Notes: generated by a model from the sequence alone, not told the origin. A stretch of 64,000 nt of DNA from Bacteroidetes bacterium HGW-Bacteroidetes-1 (GCA_002842755.1 PHDU01000001.1:78119-142118); one strand, 5' to 3'. Positions 16,013 to 25,201 are shown, counted from the stretch's first letter. Program-made: numbers and translations.

Positions 16013-16020
16013 TATTTTTG
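16013..16020 (+). promoter_or_regulatory. -7 promoter element of the TPR-aroE-NRAMP gene run
   Basis: TATTTTTG matches TAnnTTTG and ends 31 bases before the TPR-protein ATG, implying a leader of about 25 bases. Confidence 0.5.
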
Positions 16021-16051
16021 CAGCACCTTATTAGAAAAGGGGAACTAAAAG

Positions 16052-17467
16052 ATGGACGAAGACTTTCAGTGGGAAGATGATTTTCAGATTGAAGAGCTGG
16101 CCGATCGTTTTGAAAAGATGATTCGAAGCGGTTCGGATGAGTATTTTGACTCGGAGGAATTTGAGTTGTTGATTGAGTATTTCCAGATGACACTCAACAA
16201 TGAAAAATCGAGAATAGCGCTTGATATTGCTATTCAGATGCATCCCTACAATAACAGGCTAAAAATAATGTCGGCAAGGCAAATGGCTACAGATGGCAAG
16301 TTTGTTAAGGCTTTGAGCCTGCTCGCTGAGGTTGAGAATTATGAGCCTGCTGATGCTGAAATTCTAATGACCAAAGGCTCTGTTTACAGCATGATGCTTG
16401 ATTTTCCAAAAGCAGTTGAAGAATACGAAAAAGCACTTGTTATTGTTGATGAGGATGAAATGGAAGAAGTATACTCTTCTATTGCATTTGAATATGAAAA
16501 TATGGGAGCTTTTGATACAGCACTCGAATATCTTGTTAAAGCATTAGAAATCAGCACTTATCCAGATCAGTTGCTATACGAAATTGGCATGTGCTACGAG
16601 ATGGCAAAAACAATGGAAGATTCCATTGCTTTTTTTATTATCTATCTTGATAGTAACCCCTCCAGTGTTGCTGCATGGTTTAATCTTGGCCTTTCATATC
16701 ACCATCTTGATCTTTACGAAAAAGCTATTGATGCATTTGAATTTGCCATTGCTATTGATGAAACATACATTCCAGCATATTTAAGTATGGCGCAATCCTA
16801 TGCCAACTTGAATAATTATAGTAAAGCAATTGAAATTTATCACGAAACGAGTGAACATGAAAAACCAGAAGCTTTAACCCTTTACTACATTGGTGAATGT
16901 CATGAAAAGCTTTTTGAATATGATAAAGCTTTGGAATTTTATCATCAATCCATCGAACTGGATGAAAATTTACCAGAGCCATGGGCAGGAATTGGCGTTA
17001 TTTACGATGAAAGAGGCGACACCAAAACTGGGATAGGTTATTTGGAAAAAGCCATTGAACTTGATCAGTTGAACACTGAGTTCATGCTTATCCAGGCTGA
17101 CCTTTATATAAAGATGAATTTGCTGGACAAAGCTAAAACCTGCTTTCAACGAATTGAGGAAATTGACCCGCTTGATCCCGATTTGTGGAAAGAATATGCC
17201 AATATGTATATCATTGGTGGAGAAACAGAAAAAGCTGTTCAGGTGTTAAAAACGGGGCTTATTCATCAACCTGATAATACAGAAATTATGTATCGGCTTG
17301 TTGCTACATTGCTTATTAACAATAACTACAATCAGGCAGTATATTATCTTGAGAATGCTCTGGAGCTCAATTTTGACGGGCATCTTGAATTGTTTGAATA
17401 TGTTCCGTCCTTAAGACACAATACCAAGCTCCTTGATTTGATTCTTCAGTTTACACCATGGAAATAA
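16052..17467 (+). CDS. Tetratricopeptide-repeat protein
   Basis: A 471-residue soluble protein with an acidic N-terminus (MDEDFQWEDDFQ) followed by about eleven to twelve TPR units of 34 residues, for example AAWFNLGLSYHHLDLYEKAIDAF and ALTLYYIGECHEKLFEYDKALEFY. There is no signal peptide, so it is probably cytoplasmic. TPR arrays are protein-binding scaffolds; the partner is unknown. It is the first of five plus-strand genes (ALDH, DUF368, aroE, NRAMP-like), and an association of a TPR protein, DUF368 and aroE is seen in other Bacteroidota. Confidence 0.88.
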   Translation: MDEDFQWEDDFQIEELADRFEKMIRSGSDEYFDSEEFELLIEYFQMTLNNEKSRIALDIAIQMHPYNNRLKIMSARQMATDGKFVKALSLLAEVENYEPADAEILMTKGSVYSMMLDFPKAVEEYEKALVIVDEDEMEEVYSSIAFEYENMGAFDTALEYLVKALEISTYPDQLLYEIGMCYEMAKTMEDSIAFFIIYLDSNPSSVAAWFNLGLSYHHLDLYEKAIDAFEFAIAIDETYIPAYLSMAQSYANLNNYSKAIEIYHETSEHEKPEALTLYYIGECHEKLFEYDKALEFYHQSIELDENLPEPWAGIGVIYDERGDTKTGIGYLEKAIELDQLNTEFMLIQADLYIKMNLLDKAKTCFQRIEEIDPLDPDLWKEYANMYIIGGETEKAVQVLKTGLIHQPDNTEIMYRLVATLLINNNYNQAVYYLENALELNFDGHLELFEYVPSLRHNTKLLDLILQFTPWK

Positions 17468-17511
17468 CAGTTTCCTGAATTGATTGCTAAGCTCTATCAA
17501 AATCTCAATAA

Positions 17512-18888
17512 ATGACTGAAAACCTCTACTCTACTATTATTACAAAGCAAAAAGCGTTTTACAATGAAAACCACAGTCTTGAGATTTCGTTCAGAAAAAA
17601 GAAACTTACCCAACTAAAGACAATAATAAAAAACCATGAGCAAGCACTCATGGACGCATTGCGTAAGGATCTTGGCAAGTCCGCATTTGAATCTTATGCT
17701 ACAGAAATAGGGATTGTTTATGACGAGATAAGTTTGCACCTTAAAAAAATCTCATCATGGACAGGGGTCAAAAGAGTTGGAACACCCATCACATCATTTC
17801 CTGCCAGTAGTTATCTGCAAGCAGAACCCTATGGAGTAGTTCTTATTATTTCACCTTGGAATTATCCATTTCAACTTGCTATTGCTCCACTTGTTGCAGC
17901 CATATCTGCGGGTAATTGTGCGATTATAAAACCATCAGAGCTGAGCCCTCATACTTCACTATTGTTAGAAGAAATGATCAACAATAATTTTGAACCTGAT
18001 TATATAAAGGTCATTAATGGAGGAGCAAAAGTGAGCGAGCAATTGCTGAAAGAAAAATTCAATATGATATTTTTCACAGGTAGCCCGCGTGTAGGAAAAA
18101 TTGTAATGAAGGCAGCTGCTGAGCACCTTACACCAGTAGTTTTGGAGCTTGGTGGCAAAAGTCCGTGTATTGTTGATAAAGATGTTGATATAAAGCTTGT
18201 AGTGAAGCGAATTCTTTGGGGTAAATGTATAAATGCTGGTCAGACCTGTATAGCCCCTGATTATGTTCTTGTGCATGAAAATATTAAAGAGAAATTTATT
18301 CAGCAATGTGAGGTAGTACTTAAGGAGATGTATGGAGAAAATATAGAATTAAGTGCTGATTATTCCAGAATTATTAACCCTTCAAATGTGGTCAGGCTTC
18401 AAACACTGATGCTGACCGGCAAAATTGTTTTGGGTGGAAAGCTGAATACTGATACTTTGTATTTTTCGCCTACAATTATTGAGAATCCAGATCCGGATTC
18501 ATTGTTGATGCAAGAGGAAATTTTCGGGCCACTTTTGCCAGTTATTACTTATAAAGACATCGAAGAAGCCATTCATTTTGTTCGAAAAAAGCCAAAGCCT
18601 CTGGCTCTTTATGTTTTCACCAATCATAAAGGGAATTTGAAACAGATTTTGAAGAAAATAAGTGCTGGAGGAGTTACAGTAAATGATACTATCATGCATT
18701 TTACCAATCCTAATTTACCTTTTGGAGGGGTGGGCACAAGCGGTATGGGAAATTATCATGGCAAATCAGGTTTCATGGCGTTCTCACACATGAAACCAAT
18801 TATGAAACGAGCGAACTGGCTCGATGTTCCTCTTCGTTATCCTCCCTTTGGAAACAAACTAAAACTCATACGCCTTTTGTTAAAATAG
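17512..18888 (+). CDS. Aldehyde dehydrogenase, ALDH3-like
   Basis: NAD(P)-dependent oxidation of an aldehyde to the carboxylate. The 458-residue length and the short N-terminus match the ALDH3 (fatty/aromatic aldehyde) class. Visible signatures are SPWNYPFQLAIAPL for cofactor binding, catalytic Glu212 in LELGGKSP and nucleophile Cys246 in NAGQTCIAPDY, then EEIFGPLLPVITY and the PFGGVGTSGMGNYHGKSGF ending. The C-terminal tail (LRYPPFGNKLKLIRLLLK) resembles the tail of membrane-peripheral ALDH3 enzymes. Start is 44 bases after the TPR gene and the stop is 6 bases before the DUF368 gene. Physiological substrate unknown. Confidence 0.93.
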   Translation: MTENLYSTIITKQKAFYNENHSLEISFRKKKLTQLKTIIKNHEQALMDALRKDLGKSAFESYATEIGIVYDEISLHLKKISSWTGVKRVGTPITSFPASSYLQAEPYGVVLIISPWNYPFQLAIAPLVAAISAGNCAIIKPSELSPHTSLLLEEMINNNFEPDYIKVINGGAKVSEQLLKEKFNMIFFTGSPRVGKIVMKAAAEHLTPVVLELGGKSPCIVDKDVDIKLVVKRILWGKCINAGQTCIAPDYVLVHENIKEKFIQQCEVVLKEMYGENIELSADYSRIINPSNVVRLQTLMLTGKIVLGGKLNTDTLYFSPTIIENPDPDSLLMQEEIFGPLLPVITYKDIEEAIHFVRKKPKPLALYVFTNHKGNLKQILKKISAGGVTVNDTIMHFTNPNLPFGGVGTSGMGNYHGKSGFMAFSHMKPIMKRANWLDVPLRYPPFGNKLKLIRLLLK

Positions 18889-18894
18889 AAATTT

Positions 18895-19830
18895 ATGAAG
18901 GAATCAATTATACTGTTTATTAAGGGTATTGCAATGGGTGCTGCCAATGTCATACCTGGTGTTTCGGGTGGTACAATTGCATTAATAACAGGAATATTTG
19001 AGCGCCTGATCAATGCGATCAAGTCGATTAATGTTAAAGCACTAAAACTTCTTTTTTCAGGTGAGTTCAAGAACTTTGCTTTACATACGGATTTTTGGTT
19101 CCTCGTATTGGTATTTTCAGGAGTCGGCGTTGCTATTTTAAGCTTGGCACGACTTTTTGACTTCCTTTTCACACATTATCCGGTATATATCTGGTCCTAT
19201 TTTTTTGGCTTAATACTGGCTAGTGTATATTTTGTTGGCAAAACTGTTGAGAAATGGAGTTTATCAGTCTGGATTAGCTTTATCCTTGGAGCAGCAGTTG
19301 CTTTTGCAATCACGTTTTTATCCCCTGCCAGCGAAAACCGCGATTTCTTTTATCTTATTATTTGTGGTGTAGTAGCAGTTTGCAGCATGATTCTCCCGGG
19401 TTTATCAGGGTCGTTTGTTTTAATTTTAATGGGAAATTATCAATTAGTGGCAATTGAAGCAATCAATAATTTAGATTTCAATCTTTTACTTCCGGTACTC
19501 ATAGGTATGGTTGGAGGGCTTATCCTGTTTTCACATTTTTTATCATGGCTATTAAAAAAATTCAAAGATCAAACAATCTCTACTTTAACAGGTTTCATTT
19601 TTGGTTCACTTGGTGTAATATGGCCTTGGAAAAAGACTATTTATATAACCGATCAATTAGGCCAAACCGTTGTAAAAGCAGGCAAAGCAGTTGTTGAAAA
19701 ATATGTTGTTATTTTACCAGAAACCTTTGGAATAGAAGAAATGATTGCTATACTTTTGATGCTTGCTGGAATCATTTCCATTTGGATTATTGAAAAAACA
19801 GCAAAAAGCAATTCAGAAACAGTTAACTAG
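18895..19830 (+). CDS. DUF368 (PopT-type) polyprenyl-phosphate transporter family protein
   Basis: A 311-residue integral membrane protein with about eight helices. The N-terminal GIAMGAANVIPGVSGGTIALITGIFERLI and the internal CSMILPGLSGSFVLILMGNY segments are the two hallmark repeats of DUF368. Members in Staphylococcus and Vibrio have been reported to recycle undecaprenyl phosphate across the membrane, so a role in lipid-carrier recycling for wall or glycan synthesis is likely here. It follows the ALDH gene by 6 bases and precedes aroE by 10. Confidence 0.88.
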   Translation: MKESIILFIKGIAMGAANVIPGVSGGTIALITGIFERLINAIKSINVKALKLLFSGEFKNFALHTDFWFLVLVFSGVGVAILSLARLFDFLFTHYPVYIWSYFFGLILASVYFVGKTVEKWSLSVWISFILGAAVAFAITFLSPASENRDFFYLIICGVVAVCSMILPGLSGSFVLILMGNYQLVAIEAINNLDFNLLLPVLIGMVGGLILFSHFLSWLLKKFKDQTISTLTGFIFGSLGVIWPWKKTIYITDQLGQTVVKAGKAVVEKYVVILPETFGIEEMIAILLMLAGIISIWIIEKTAKSNSETVN

Positions 19831-19840
19831 ACAGCAGGCT

Positions 19841-20593
19841 ATGGATTTATTTGGGTTGATTGGAAAGTCTTTATCGCATTCTTTTTCTAAAAAATATTTT
19901 ACAAATAAATTTGAAGAAGAGAAAATTCATGCACAATATGAACTTTTTCCTCTTGAAAGCATTGACCTTTTAACTGAACTTATCTTTAACAATCCAAATT
20001 TAAAAGGTTTAAATGTAACCATTCCTTTTAAACAAGAAGTAATTCACTTTCTTGATGAGATCGATGTTTCTGCAAAGATGATAGGAGCTGTTAATACAAT
20101 AACTATCAGACATATAAATGGGAAAAGCATCCTTCGCGGATATAATACAGATGCTGTTGGTTTTGAAAAGACGCTAAAAAAACTAAATCCTAATCCAGTT
20201 GGATTAAGGGCACTGATCCTTGGAACAGGAGGAGCTGCGCAAGCTGTAAGATATGTGTTAAGAAAAAATGGCGTACTTTTCAGGTCCGTCAGTCGCATTA
20301 ATTTAAAATCAGACCAGCTTACTTACCATCTCATTACAGCATCCATCATATCAAAATACAAACTTATTATTAACACTACTCCCGTTGGGATGTATCCTAA
20401 AATTGATGAAGCTCCTGAAATTCCCTATCATTTGCTTACCAAAGATCACTGCCTGATTGACCTGATCTATAATCCATGCGAAACGCTTTTTTTAAAGAAA
20501 GGAAGAGAGAATGGTGCTATAACTGTAAACGGAATTGAGATGTTCGAAAATCAAGCGGAAGAAGCATGGACTATTTGGACTCAAAACACCTAA
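19841..20593 (+). CDS. aroE: Shikimate dehydrogenase
   Basis: Reduces 3-dehydroshikimate with NADPH in the aromatic amino-acid pathway. With the ATG at 19841 the protein is 250 residues and starts MDLFGLIGKSLSHSFS, the conserved substrate-binding N-terminus; an upstream in-frame ATG at 19763 lies inside the DUF368 gene and is unlikely. Catalytic Lys64 is in NVTIPFK, the conserved aspartate is in YNTDAVGFEK, and the nucleotide loop is LGTGGAAQAV. The usual basic NADP-recognition patch after the loop is not obvious, as in many Bacteroidota AroE. Co-directional with DUF368 and the NRAMP-like gene (3-base gap). Confidence 0.93.
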   Translation: MDLFGLIGKSLSHSFSKKYFTNKFEEEKIHAQYELFPLESIDLLTELIFNNPNLKGLNVTIPFKQEVIHFLDEIDVSAKMIGAVNTITIRHINGKSILRGYNTDAVGFEKTLKKLNPNPVGLRALILGTGGAAQAVRYVLRKNGVLFRSVSRINLKSDQLTYHLITASIISKYKLIINTTPVGMYPKIDEAPEIPYHLLTKDHCLIDLIYNPCETLFLKKGRENGAITVNGIEMFENQAEEAWTIWTQNT

Positions 20594-20596
20594 CTC

Positions 20597-21838
20597 ATGA
20601 AAAGAAATTTTGCCTCACTGATAGGACCTGGCCTGATGTATGCAGGTGCTGCCATCGGGGTTTCTCATCTTGTGCAATCAACCAGAGCAGGTGCTGATTT
20701 TGGCTTTGAGTTGATGTGGATTCTATTGGCAGCTAATTTGTTAAAATTTCCCTTCTTTGAAATAGGAAGCCGTTATGTATTGGCAACAGGTAAGAACCTC
20801 ATAGATGCTTATTTTGATGCAGGTAAATGGATTCTTATCTTGTTTTTCATTATGACATTGGTAACTATGTTTCCAATTCAGGCAGCCCTCACAGTCGTTA
20901 CAGCCGGACTTGCCAATAATATTTTTGATACAGGGTTGACCACCACCACGATGAGTATATTACTTGTCTTAATCACCATGCTAATCATAATAATTGGTCG
21001 ATTTAAATTGCTAGATAAACTTATTAAAGTGGTTATTATTTTACTTACCCTTTCAACCTTTGTTGCTGTTATAAGCGCCTTGAATATTCAAACGGTTCAG
21101 AATTTCTCAGGTAATGAATTCGATTGGCTGAATAAAAAACATATTTTCTTTTTAATTGCCTTCATCGGATGGATGCCTGCTCCTATTGATATTGTTGTCT
21201 GGACATCACTTTGGAGTCAGTCAAAATTTGGCAGTTGGAAAGAACAACCATCCATGAAAGAGGTTCTCCTGGAGTTCAGAACAAGTTATTTTGGAACCAT
21301 GATTGTTGCAGCATCATTTTTAGCCTTAGGAGCATTGGTAATGCATTCAAGCGAAGAAGTTTTATCTCCAAACGGGGCTGTTTTTGCAGGACAATTGATT
21401 GGTTTATATACCAGTACAATCGGACAATGGGCTTATCCAATTATTGCAATAGCTGCTCTAACTACTATGGTAAGTACGACATTGACAGTAACTGATGCTT
21501 ACCCAAGAACCCTACGTCACAGTATGCAGCTTCTTTTCAATAAAGGGTTTGTTGTTTCGGACAGGAAAATATATATATTTTGGATTATAGTATTATCAAT
21601 CGGAGTAATACTTTTGATAAGCTACTCCGGGAGCAGTATGCGTGTCATGGTTGATCTCGCTACCAGTATTTCAATTGTTACTGCTCCAATCCTTGCATTG
21701 CTTAATTACAAAGTTATTACTTCATCAAAAGTTGGAAAAAAATACCAGCCGGCACTTTATCTGCGAATATGGAGTTGGATTGGGATAATTTTTCTGAGCT
21801 TATTTACTCTTTTTTACCTTTGCTGGCTCGCCATCTGA
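20597..21838 (+). CDS. NRAMP-superfamily transporter without the DPGN metal motif
   Basis: A 413-residue membrane protein with about 11 helices and overall NRAMP/SLC11 similarity: GPG at 10-12, the FGFELMWILLAANLLKF stretch after helix 1, and a helix-6 FIGWMPAPIDI segment. However the helix-1 DPGN motif that binds the transition metal is replaced by GVSH (21-24), and the helix-6 MPH motif reads MPAP (193-196), keeping only the methionine. Substrate is therefore unlikely to be Mn2+/Fe2+ by the classical mode. It may be one of the divergent NRAMP-related groups transporting another ion. Last gene of the TPR-ALDH-DUF368-aroE run. Confidence 0.85.
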   Translation: MKRNFASLIGPGLMYAGAAIGVSHLVQSTRAGADFGFELMWILLAANLLKFPFFEIGSRYVLATGKNLIDAYFDAGKWILILFFIMTLVTMFPIQAALTVVTAGLANNIFDTGLTTTTMSILLVLITMLIIIIGRFKLLDKLIKVVIILLTLSTFVAVISALNIQTVQNFSGNEFDWLNKKHIFFLIAFIGWMPAPIDIVVWTSLWSQSKFGSWKEQPSMKEVLLEFRTSYFGTMIVAASFLALGALVMHSSEEVLSPNGAVFAGQLIGLYTSTIGQWAYPIIAIAALTTMVSTTLTVTDAYPRTLRHSMQLLFNKGFVVSDRKIYIFWIIVLSIGVILLISYSGSSMRVMVDLATSISIVTAPILALLNYKVITSSKVGKKYQPALYLRIWSWIGIIFLSLFTLFYLCWLAI

Positions 21839-21873
21839 TCGATCCTAAGACATCTTTATTCGGGATAATACTG

Positions 21874-22437
21874 TCAAAGTCCAAAGCCAAAACCAATTCT
21901 GAAGAGAGGATTATTGTAGGGCGAATCAAGGGTCTCATTGAGGTTGTATAAAATCATGATACTGGCAAATGCTTTTGATGAAAAATATTGACGATAACCA
22001 CCTCCAGCAAAAACACTATGAATCAAAATACGTTCTTTATTTTCAATGGTTCCCATTGAGTTAATATAAACTTTCTGATAGCTAAGAAGCTCATTTTCAG
22101 CATGAGCAAATAAACCTCTAAAAATCTGATAGGAGGTATAAAACCCACCCCCGTAATTACTTGAAGAAAATTTTAGCAACCTGTCCTTGTAACTGTAATA
22201 GTTATAAGTAATGCGTGTACCTGCTTCCCATGCAGGTGTAATCCGGTAGCCAATCTGTGGAGAAACAATGATATTAGCGCCATAAGATGAAAAGCCAATG
22301 CCAAAGTCACCACCAAAAACCCATTTATTTTCATACCCAGATTGATCGGTTCTTGATTGTGACACCAATGCATTACTCAAAAAAACCAAAAGAAAAAAAG
22401 CCAAAAAAGAAGATGAACCTATACTTTTCATTATCAA
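21874..22437 (-). CDS. Small outer-membrane beta-barrel protein, hypothetical
   Basis: A 187-residue protein with a signal peptide (SSFLAFFLLVFLSNALVSQ) followed by alternating polar/aromatic strands (WVFGGDFGIGFSSYGANIIVSPQIGYRI) and a C-terminal strand ending RIGFGFGL, as expected for an eight-strand barrel of the OmpA/OmpW size class. Convergent with the NRAMP-like gene and divergent from the lipoprotein gene. No specific family was recognised. Confidence 0.7.
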   Translation of the reverse strand: MIMKSIGSSSFLAFFLLVFLSNALVSQSRTDQSGYENKWVFGGDFGIGFSSYGANIIVSPQIGYRITPAWEAGTRITYNYYSYKDRLLKFSSSNYGGGFYTSYQIFRGLFAHAENELLSYQKVYINSMGTIENKERILIHSVFAGGGYRQYFSSKAFASIMILYNLNETLDSPYNNPLFRIGFGFGL

Positions 22438-22501
22438 AAAAGTCTAATTATATTGCGAAAATACAATAAATCGTTCTATTTCGCGTAAAGCATTAGTTGA
22501 T

Positions 22502-22509
22502 TAACTTTG
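22502..22509 (+). promoter_or_regulatory. -7 promoter element of the lipoprotein-kinase-HD genes
   Basis: TAACTTTG matches TAnnTTTG and ends 31 bases before the ATG at 22541. The -33 position reads TTTC rather than TTTG. Confidence 0.5.
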
Positions 22510-22540
22510 TCGTATAATTTCTGTATCTGCCGCTACAAGT

Positions 22541-24007
22541 ATGAAAAATAAAAACACTTCATTCTGGATCATTCCTATATTTCTTTTACTTATCATTATT
22601 TCGTGTCGGAAAGATGATATCATAAGCACTGACATTACATTAAAGTTAACATTTTCAAGCGATTCTGTAGTTTTTGATACTGTTTTTTCAAGCCTTGGCA
22701 CCATCACCCGCAATGTGATGGTTTATAATACCAGCAATAAGCGCATTAATATAAGTAGTATTAGGCTTGAAAAGGGAACGCAGTCGGTTTACAAAATAAA
22801 TGCTGATGGTATTTCTGGAAACATCATCAATGATGTCGAAATTGCAGCAAATGATAGTATTTATATACTCGTTCGTGCTACCATCGATCCGCAAAATGCC
22901 AACAGTCCTTATGTTGTTGAAGACGATTTGGTTTTTCTCACCAATAATAATGAACAAAGGGTTAAGTTGGTTGCATGGGGCCAGGATGCAATATATATTC
23001 TTGCTGATCAACAGGTTGGAGGTTTTCCAAAATTTAAAATTGTTGCAGATAGCAACGAAACTGTTTATTGGACAGCGGAAAAGCCTTATGTCATCTATGG
23101 TTACGCCCTGATTAATTCATATGGAACGCTCGTCATTGAAGAAGGCGCCAATATTCATTTTCACGACAAATCTGGTTTGTGGGCTTATGTAGATGGTGTT
23201 TTGAAAGTGAGAGGCAGCAAAGAAAAGCCTGTAAAGTTTCAGGGAGATCGTCTTGATCAGGATTACAGGAATATACCAGGTCAGTGGGATCGTATCTGGT
23301 TGATGGAAGGACGGCAGGGGTTCAATCACGAAATCGACTATGCCATTATTCGTAACGGGTATATTGGTATTCAGGCTGAATCATTTCTCAGACCTACCTC
23401 CAACCAGCTCAACATCACCAATACTATCATTGAGAACCATACCGGAATAGGAATATTTACGCGTCTTTTTGCCATAGACGCTAATAATCTGGTCGTAGCC
23501 AACAACGGGAATTATGGCATTGCACTAACTGCCGGTGGAGCATATCGGTTTCAGCACACAACTATTGCCAACAATTGGTCGCTCTCAGTACGCAATACCC
23601 CTGCCTTGTTTTACAATAATTTTCTTATGGACAAGCTGGGTCATCCAATTCCTGTACCTATCAATGTCTCATTCGGAAACAGTATCATCTATGGATCAAA
23701 TAGTGAAGAAATTGAATCAGAGCTTATTGCAGGCGCAGATACATTGTACCTTTTTGATCATTGCCTGATAAAAACTGAACGCGACCTTAATAATTTTGGC
23801 AATTTTGATAATTGTATAAAAAATGAGATTCCTCAATTTAAGGATTATAGTAATTTCAACTTCAGACCCGACAGTCTTTCTCCTGTTATCGGCAAAGGAA
23901 AGCTAAGTATTGCCATTGAGGTCCCCATCGATTTGGATGGAATTGATCGCACTGCTTCACCCGATTTGGGCGCTTATCAATATGTGAAAGACCCGGATGA
24001 AGAATAA
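22541..24007 (+). CDS. Beta-helix lipoprotein
   Basis: A 488-residue lipoprotein. The signal peptide ends in a lipobox (IIISC, Cys22) followed by RKDD, a lysine/aspartate pattern like the Bacteroidota surface-export signal. Residues about 25-150 look like an immunoglobulin-like domain; residues 170-480 have the short, asparagine-rich turns of a right-handed parallel beta-helix (for example NITNTIIENHTGIGIFT and NNLVVANNGNYGIALT) and the closing DLGAYQ motif common in pectate-lyase-like repeat proteins. Polysaccharide binding or cleavage is possible, but no catalytic residues can be assigned. Probably surface exposed. Confidence 0.8.
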   Translation: MKNKNTSFWIIPIFLLLIIISCRKDDIISTDITLKLTFSSDSVVFDTVFSSLGTITRNVMVYNTSNKRINISSIRLEKGTQSVYKINADGISGNIINDVEIAANDSIYILVRATIDPQNANSPYVVEDDLVFLTNNNEQRVKLVAWGQDAIYILADQQVGGFPKFKIVADSNETVYWTAEKPYVIYGYALINSYGTLVIEEGANIHFHDKSGLWAYVDGVLKVRGSKEKPVKFQGDRLDQDYRNIPGQWDRIWLMEGRQGFNHEIDYAIIRNGYIGIQAESFLRPTSNQLNITNTIIENHTGIGIFTRLFAIDANNLVVANNGNYGIALTAGGAYRFQHTTIANNWSLSVRNTPALFYNNFLMDKLGHPIPVPINVSFGNSIIYGSNSEEIESELIAGADTLYLFDHCLIKTERDLNNFGNFDNCIKNEIPQFKDYSNFNFRPDSLSPVIGKGKLSIAIEVPIDLDGIDRTASPDLGAYQYVKDPDEE

Positions 24008-24034
24008 CCATAACATTCAAAAAAGCTTTTCTCA

Positions 24035-24532
24035 ATGATCATTGCCATAGGAGGCGTTAGTACTGCCGGTAAAACAACACTTGCCAGTCAGTTACGTCAC
24101 TATTTCCATAAGAAGAAAACCAGTTTGCTATGTCAGGACGATTTCGTTAAATCAGTTGAGCAAATACCAATGATTAAAGATCGAATTGATTGGGAAATTC
24201 CTGCTTCTATTGATCATATTCGTTTTCGCGATGCTATTTTAGCAGAAAAGAAAGAAAATGATATTGTAATTGTTGAAGGACTCATGGTATTTTGGCATCC
24301 GGAAATTAATCGGCTATTCGACAAAAAACTTTTTATTGAAATAGATTATCAACTTTTTATGAAAAGAAAAAATGATGATTACCGTTGGGGAAATGAACCG
24401 GATTGGTACATTGCATATATTTGGAACAGTTACAAGCAATACGGAATCCCTTCAGATAAAGTTAACATCTTGATTATCAATGGAAATAAAACAATACAAC
24501 TGAATCCTATTATTAAATATCTCCAGCAATGA
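24035..24532 (+). CDS. P-loop nucleoside kinase, NRK/uridine-kinase-like
   Basis: A 165-residue soluble kinase with Walker A G7-VSTA-GKT (GGVSTAGKTT), the QDDF motif at about 38 that follows strand 2 in uridine and nicotinamide-riboside kinases, a Walker B-like IVIVEGLMVFWHPE, and a lid segment MKRKNDDYRWGNEPDWYIAYIW. The DDF, EGxxxF and lid pattern is closest to eukaryotic-type nicotinamide riboside kinase, but the substrate cannot be fixed from sequence alone. The stop overlaps the start of the HD-domain gene by 4 bases (ATGA), so the two are translationally coupled. Confidence 0.72.
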   Translation: MIIAIGGVSTAGKTTLASQLRHYFHKKKTSLLCQDDFVKSVEQIPMIKDRIDWEIPASIDHIRFRDAILAEKKENDIVIVEGLMVFWHPEINRLFDKKLFIEIDYQLFMKRKNDDYRWGNEPDWYIAYIWNSYKQYGIPSDKVNILIINGNKTIQLNPIIKYLQQ

Positions 24533-25191
24533 CACTTACTTATCAGGAAAAACTTCTTTCAAAAACCATTCAATTTGTTAAAGAGCAACTTGAAGAAGCC
24601 GAAAGCGGCCATGATTGGTGGCACATTCACAGGGTTCATACTACAGCAGTTTCAATGGCTCAACACATAAATGCAAACAAACTTGTAGTTGAGCTTGGTG
24701 CCTTGCTTCATGATATTGCCGATTCAAAATTCCATGATGGCAATGAAGAATTGGGACCTGCTATTGTCCGTTCTTTCTTATTAAGGGAACATCTTGATGA
24801 AGAAACGATCAATGAGGTTGTTTTCATTATTGAAAATATGGCTTTCAAACGGTCATTTCATTTTGATGGTGCAAAATCAATTGAATTTAAAATTGTGCAG
24901 GATGCCGACAGGCTGGATGCTATCGGAGCAATAGGAATAGCGCGCGCATTCAGCTACGGTGGATACAAAGGACGTCCGTTCTTTGATCCGGAGGTTTTAC
25001 CTGAGACACACAATGACGGAGAACATTATAAAGCATCTAAAGCGCCTACGATTAATCATTTTTATGAGAAGTTGCTTCTTCTAAAAGACCAGATGAATAC
25101 TGAAGAAGGAAAAAAACGAGCTTTGGTACGACATGAATATATGCTTGGTTTTCTAAAGCAGTTTGATGATGAATGGAAGGGTATCCTGTAA
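24529..25191 (+). CDS. HD-domain phosphohydrolase (YedJ-like)
   Basis: A 220-residue metal-dependent hydrolase. The HD signature residues are His32/His34 (DWWHIHRVH), His61-Asp62 (LLHDIADSK) and the later aspartate in QDADRLDAIGAIGIARAF; the last motif is characteristic of the YedJ/PF01966 subgroup. The substrate is probably a nucleotide or other phosphoester. Translational coupling to the NRK-like kinase (4-base overlap) suggests the two act on related nucleosides/nucleotides. Convergent with the sulfatase gene at 10 bases. Confidence 0.88.
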   Translation: MTLTYQEKLLSKTIQFVKEQLEEAESGHDWWHIHRVHTTAVSMAQHINANKLVVELGALLHDIADSKFHDGNEELGPAIVRSFLLREHLDEETINEVVFIIENMAFKRSFHFDGAKSIEFKIVQDADRLDAIGAIGIARAFSYGGYKGRPFFDPEVLPETHNDGEHYKASKAPTINHFYEKLLLLKDQMNTEEGKKRALVRHEYMLGFLKQFDDEWKGIL

Positions 25192-25201
25192 AGAAAGTTA
25201 A

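Noticed and set aside
21840..21960. A 60-codon plus-strand ORF after the NRAMP-like gene as an extra gene
   Set aside because: It overlaps both neighbours in other frames and has no protein-like pattern.
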